From NCBI GenBank assembly GCA_947478535.1, contig CANJXD010000075.1, positions 1 to 15,768 on the forward strand: a DNA stretch of 15,768 nucleotides. Direction: 5' to 3'. Position 1 is the stretch's first letter. The number at the start of each line of letters is the position of its first letter. Shown one piece after another: positions 14,736 to 15,768 of the stretch. The notes beneath the pieces were generated by a model that was not told the origin of the DNA, made no database searches, and saw nothing but the letters and a program-made list of their open reading frames with translations. Position numbers and translations under genes: made by a program. The stretch comes from Acetobacteraceae bacterium. GTDB lineage: Bacteria > Pseudomonadota > Alphaproteobacteria > Acetobacterales > Acetobacteraceae.

Positions 14736-15325
14736 TGACCCCCGAGATCGCCATCCGCCGCCGCATCGTTGCCACCGATCGCACCTGGCATGAATTCGGC
14801 ACGCCGCTGGCCACGCCCATCCGACGCGGATGGGCCGCCGCCATCATGGCGAACCCCTTCGCGGGCAGCTTCCACGAGGACATGATCGGCTTCATGGAAT
14901 CGATGGAGCCCCTGGCCTTCGAGATGACGCAGGAAGTGCTGGAGATTCTGAAGGCCACGCCCTCCGAGATCGATTCCTACGGCAAGGGCTCCATCGTCGG
15001 CGTGGCCGGGGAGATGGAGCACGCGGCGCTCTGGCACAATCCGGGCGGAGCAGGCATCCGCCGCGCGCTGGGCGGTGGGACGGCCGGGGTTTCGGGATCG
15101 ATGAAGGTGGGCTGCGCGGGCAGCACGCTCGATCTGTCCATCGGCAACATGGATGCGGGGAATGTGCGCTCCCACTACGACGCGATCCCCGTCACCGCCG
15201 GTGACGCGCCTAGGCCGAACGAGCTGGTGGTGTTCGTGGCTCTGGCAACGGGCGGGCGCCCGCATGCGCGCCTCGGCTCCCTCATCACCGCCGAACAGGC
15301 GCGCCGCAAGACTGGCCGGGCATGA
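14735..15325 (+). CDS. PF06684 'amino acid synthesis' family protein
   Basis: A 196-residue protein of a family named from weak evidence and without a settled reaction. Family marks are the segment WAAAIMANPFAGSFHEDM (33-50), GKGSIVGVAGEMEHAALWH (83-101), the glycine-rich ALGGGTAGVSGSMKVG (111-126), and the RSHYDAIPVT segment (145-154). The conserved Glu93, Glu95, His96, His101 and Asp149 region could form an active site, though this is inferred from conservation as remembered. It overlaps the FAD gene by one base and the GST gene by four, so it is part of the same operon. The GST and FAD oxidoreductase on either side suggest a ring-opened or reactive intermediate as substrate. Confidence 0.86.
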   Translation: MTPEIAIRRRIVATDRTWHEFGTPLATPIRRGWAAAIMANPFAGSFHEDMIGFMESMEPLAFEMTQEVLEILKATPSEIDSYGKGSIVGVAGEMEHAALWHNPGGAGIRRALGGGTAGVSGSMKVGCAGSTLDLSIGNMDAGNVRSHYDAIPVTAGDAPRPNELVVFVALATGGRPHARLGSLITAEQARRKTGRA

Positions 15326-15768
15326 GCGCGGCACCGATGCGGCTGATCATCAGCTCCAAGGCCTACTCTCCCTGGCCCCTGCGGGCTTGGCTGGTGCTGA
15401 AGGCCCTGGAGATTCCCTTCGAGGAGGTGGTGATCGATGTCTCCGCCCCCGACAAGAAGGCGCAGCTCGCGGCCGCGTCGCCCACCGGGCGCGTGCCCGT
15501 GCTGATCGACGGCCCGCATCGGATCTGGGAAAGCACGGCGATCATCGAGCATCTGGCCGAGCGCTTTCCGGATCGCGGCGTATGGCCGGCTGATCCCGTG
15601 GCGCGTGGCCATGCCCGCTCTGCCGCGCATGAAATGCATTCGGGCTTCGCCGCGCTCCGCAAGCGCTTCCCCTTCAACACCCGCCGGCCCGTCCGCGCCG
15701 TGGCCCTCGACGCGACGGTGACCGCGGAGATCCGGCGTGTGATGTCACTATGGGAAGAAGCGCTGGAC
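15322..15768 (+). CDS. Glutathione S-transferase, 3'-truncated by the window edge
   Basis: The visible 149 codons hold the thioredoxin-like glutathione-binding domain and the start of the helical domain. Motifs are SSKAYSPWPLRAWL (11-24) with the likely catalytic Ser16, the cis-proline loop GRVPVL (56-61), and ES at 70-71 for the glutathione gamma-glutamyl group. The segment HEMHSGFAALRKRFPFNTRR (103-122) is typical of a bacterial GST branch related to zeta enzymes. It begins in an ATGA overlap with the PF06684 gene. Detoxification or isomerisation of an electrophilic pathway intermediate is a fair inference; the reaction is not known. Confidence 0.92.
   Translation, partial: MSAAPMRLIISSKAYSPWPLRAWLVLKALEIPFEEVVIDVSAPDKKAQLAAASPTGRVPVLIDGPHRIWESTAIIEHLAERFPDRGVWPADPVARGHARSAAHEMHSGFAALRKRFPFNTRRPVRAVALDATVTAEIRRVMSLWEEALD

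Noticed and set aside
1..15768. CRISPR arrays, tRNA or rRNA genes, integrases, toxin-antitoxin or phage-defence genes.
   Set aside because: No regularly spaced repeats, tRNA-like cloverleaf, rRNA segment or recognisable proteins of these kinds were seen on either strand.

Overview
The window is GC-rich throughout and almost fully coding. The gene content (two complete ABC importers, hydantoinase-type and amide-catabolism genes, many ATGA-type overlaps) and the protein style suggest a soil or rhizosphere alphaproteobacterium. Acetobacteraceae (Roseomonas-like) or a related Rhodospirillales group seems most likely. That assignment is inferred from composition and protein style only; no rRNA or other marker gene is present.

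Layout. (1) 1-465, plus strand: the 3' end of a hydantoinase B / 5-oxoprolinase-type gene. (2) 429-5876, minus strand: a complete five-gene peptide/nickel-type ABC importer (family 5 binding protein, two permeases, two ATPases). Three of its four junctions are 4-nt overlaps, and its last gene runs convergently 37 nt into the hydantoinase gene. (3) 5877-6011: a divergent intergenic region with a 14-bp palindrome, CTTGAC-AG-GTCAAG. (4) 6012-6512, plus strand: a MarR regulator resembling HpaR, probably controlling the importer. (5) 6513-6970: a 458-bp gap with a 16-bp inverted repeat and, at its right end, a less GC-rich promoter-like stretch. (6) 6971 to the right edge, plus strand: ten tightly packed genes that look like one operon. 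They encode an EhuBCDA-type polar amino-acid/ectoine-family importer, a GntR/FCD regulator, an M24-fold hydrolase related to ectoine hydrolase (EutD/DoeA), a class I aminotransferase, a PYROXD2/CrtI-type FAD oxidoreductase, a PF06684 'amino acid synthesis' protein and a glutathione S-transferase cut by the window edge.

How the parts may work together. The right-hand operon reads as import, hydrolysis and breakdown of a small, probably cyclic or amide-containing nitrogen compound. The importer and hydrolase resemble the first steps of ectoine use. However, the usual partners (EutE/DoeB deacetylase, EutA, EutB, EutC, and a MocR-type EnuR regulator) are absent from the visible part. A different set stands in their place: aminotransferase, FAD oxidase, PF06684 protein and GST. 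This is the best candidate in the window for an undescribed pathway. The hydrolase has also lost most M24 metal ligands, as in creatinase and ectoine hydrolase, so it probably works without metal. The substrate cannot be read from the sequence.
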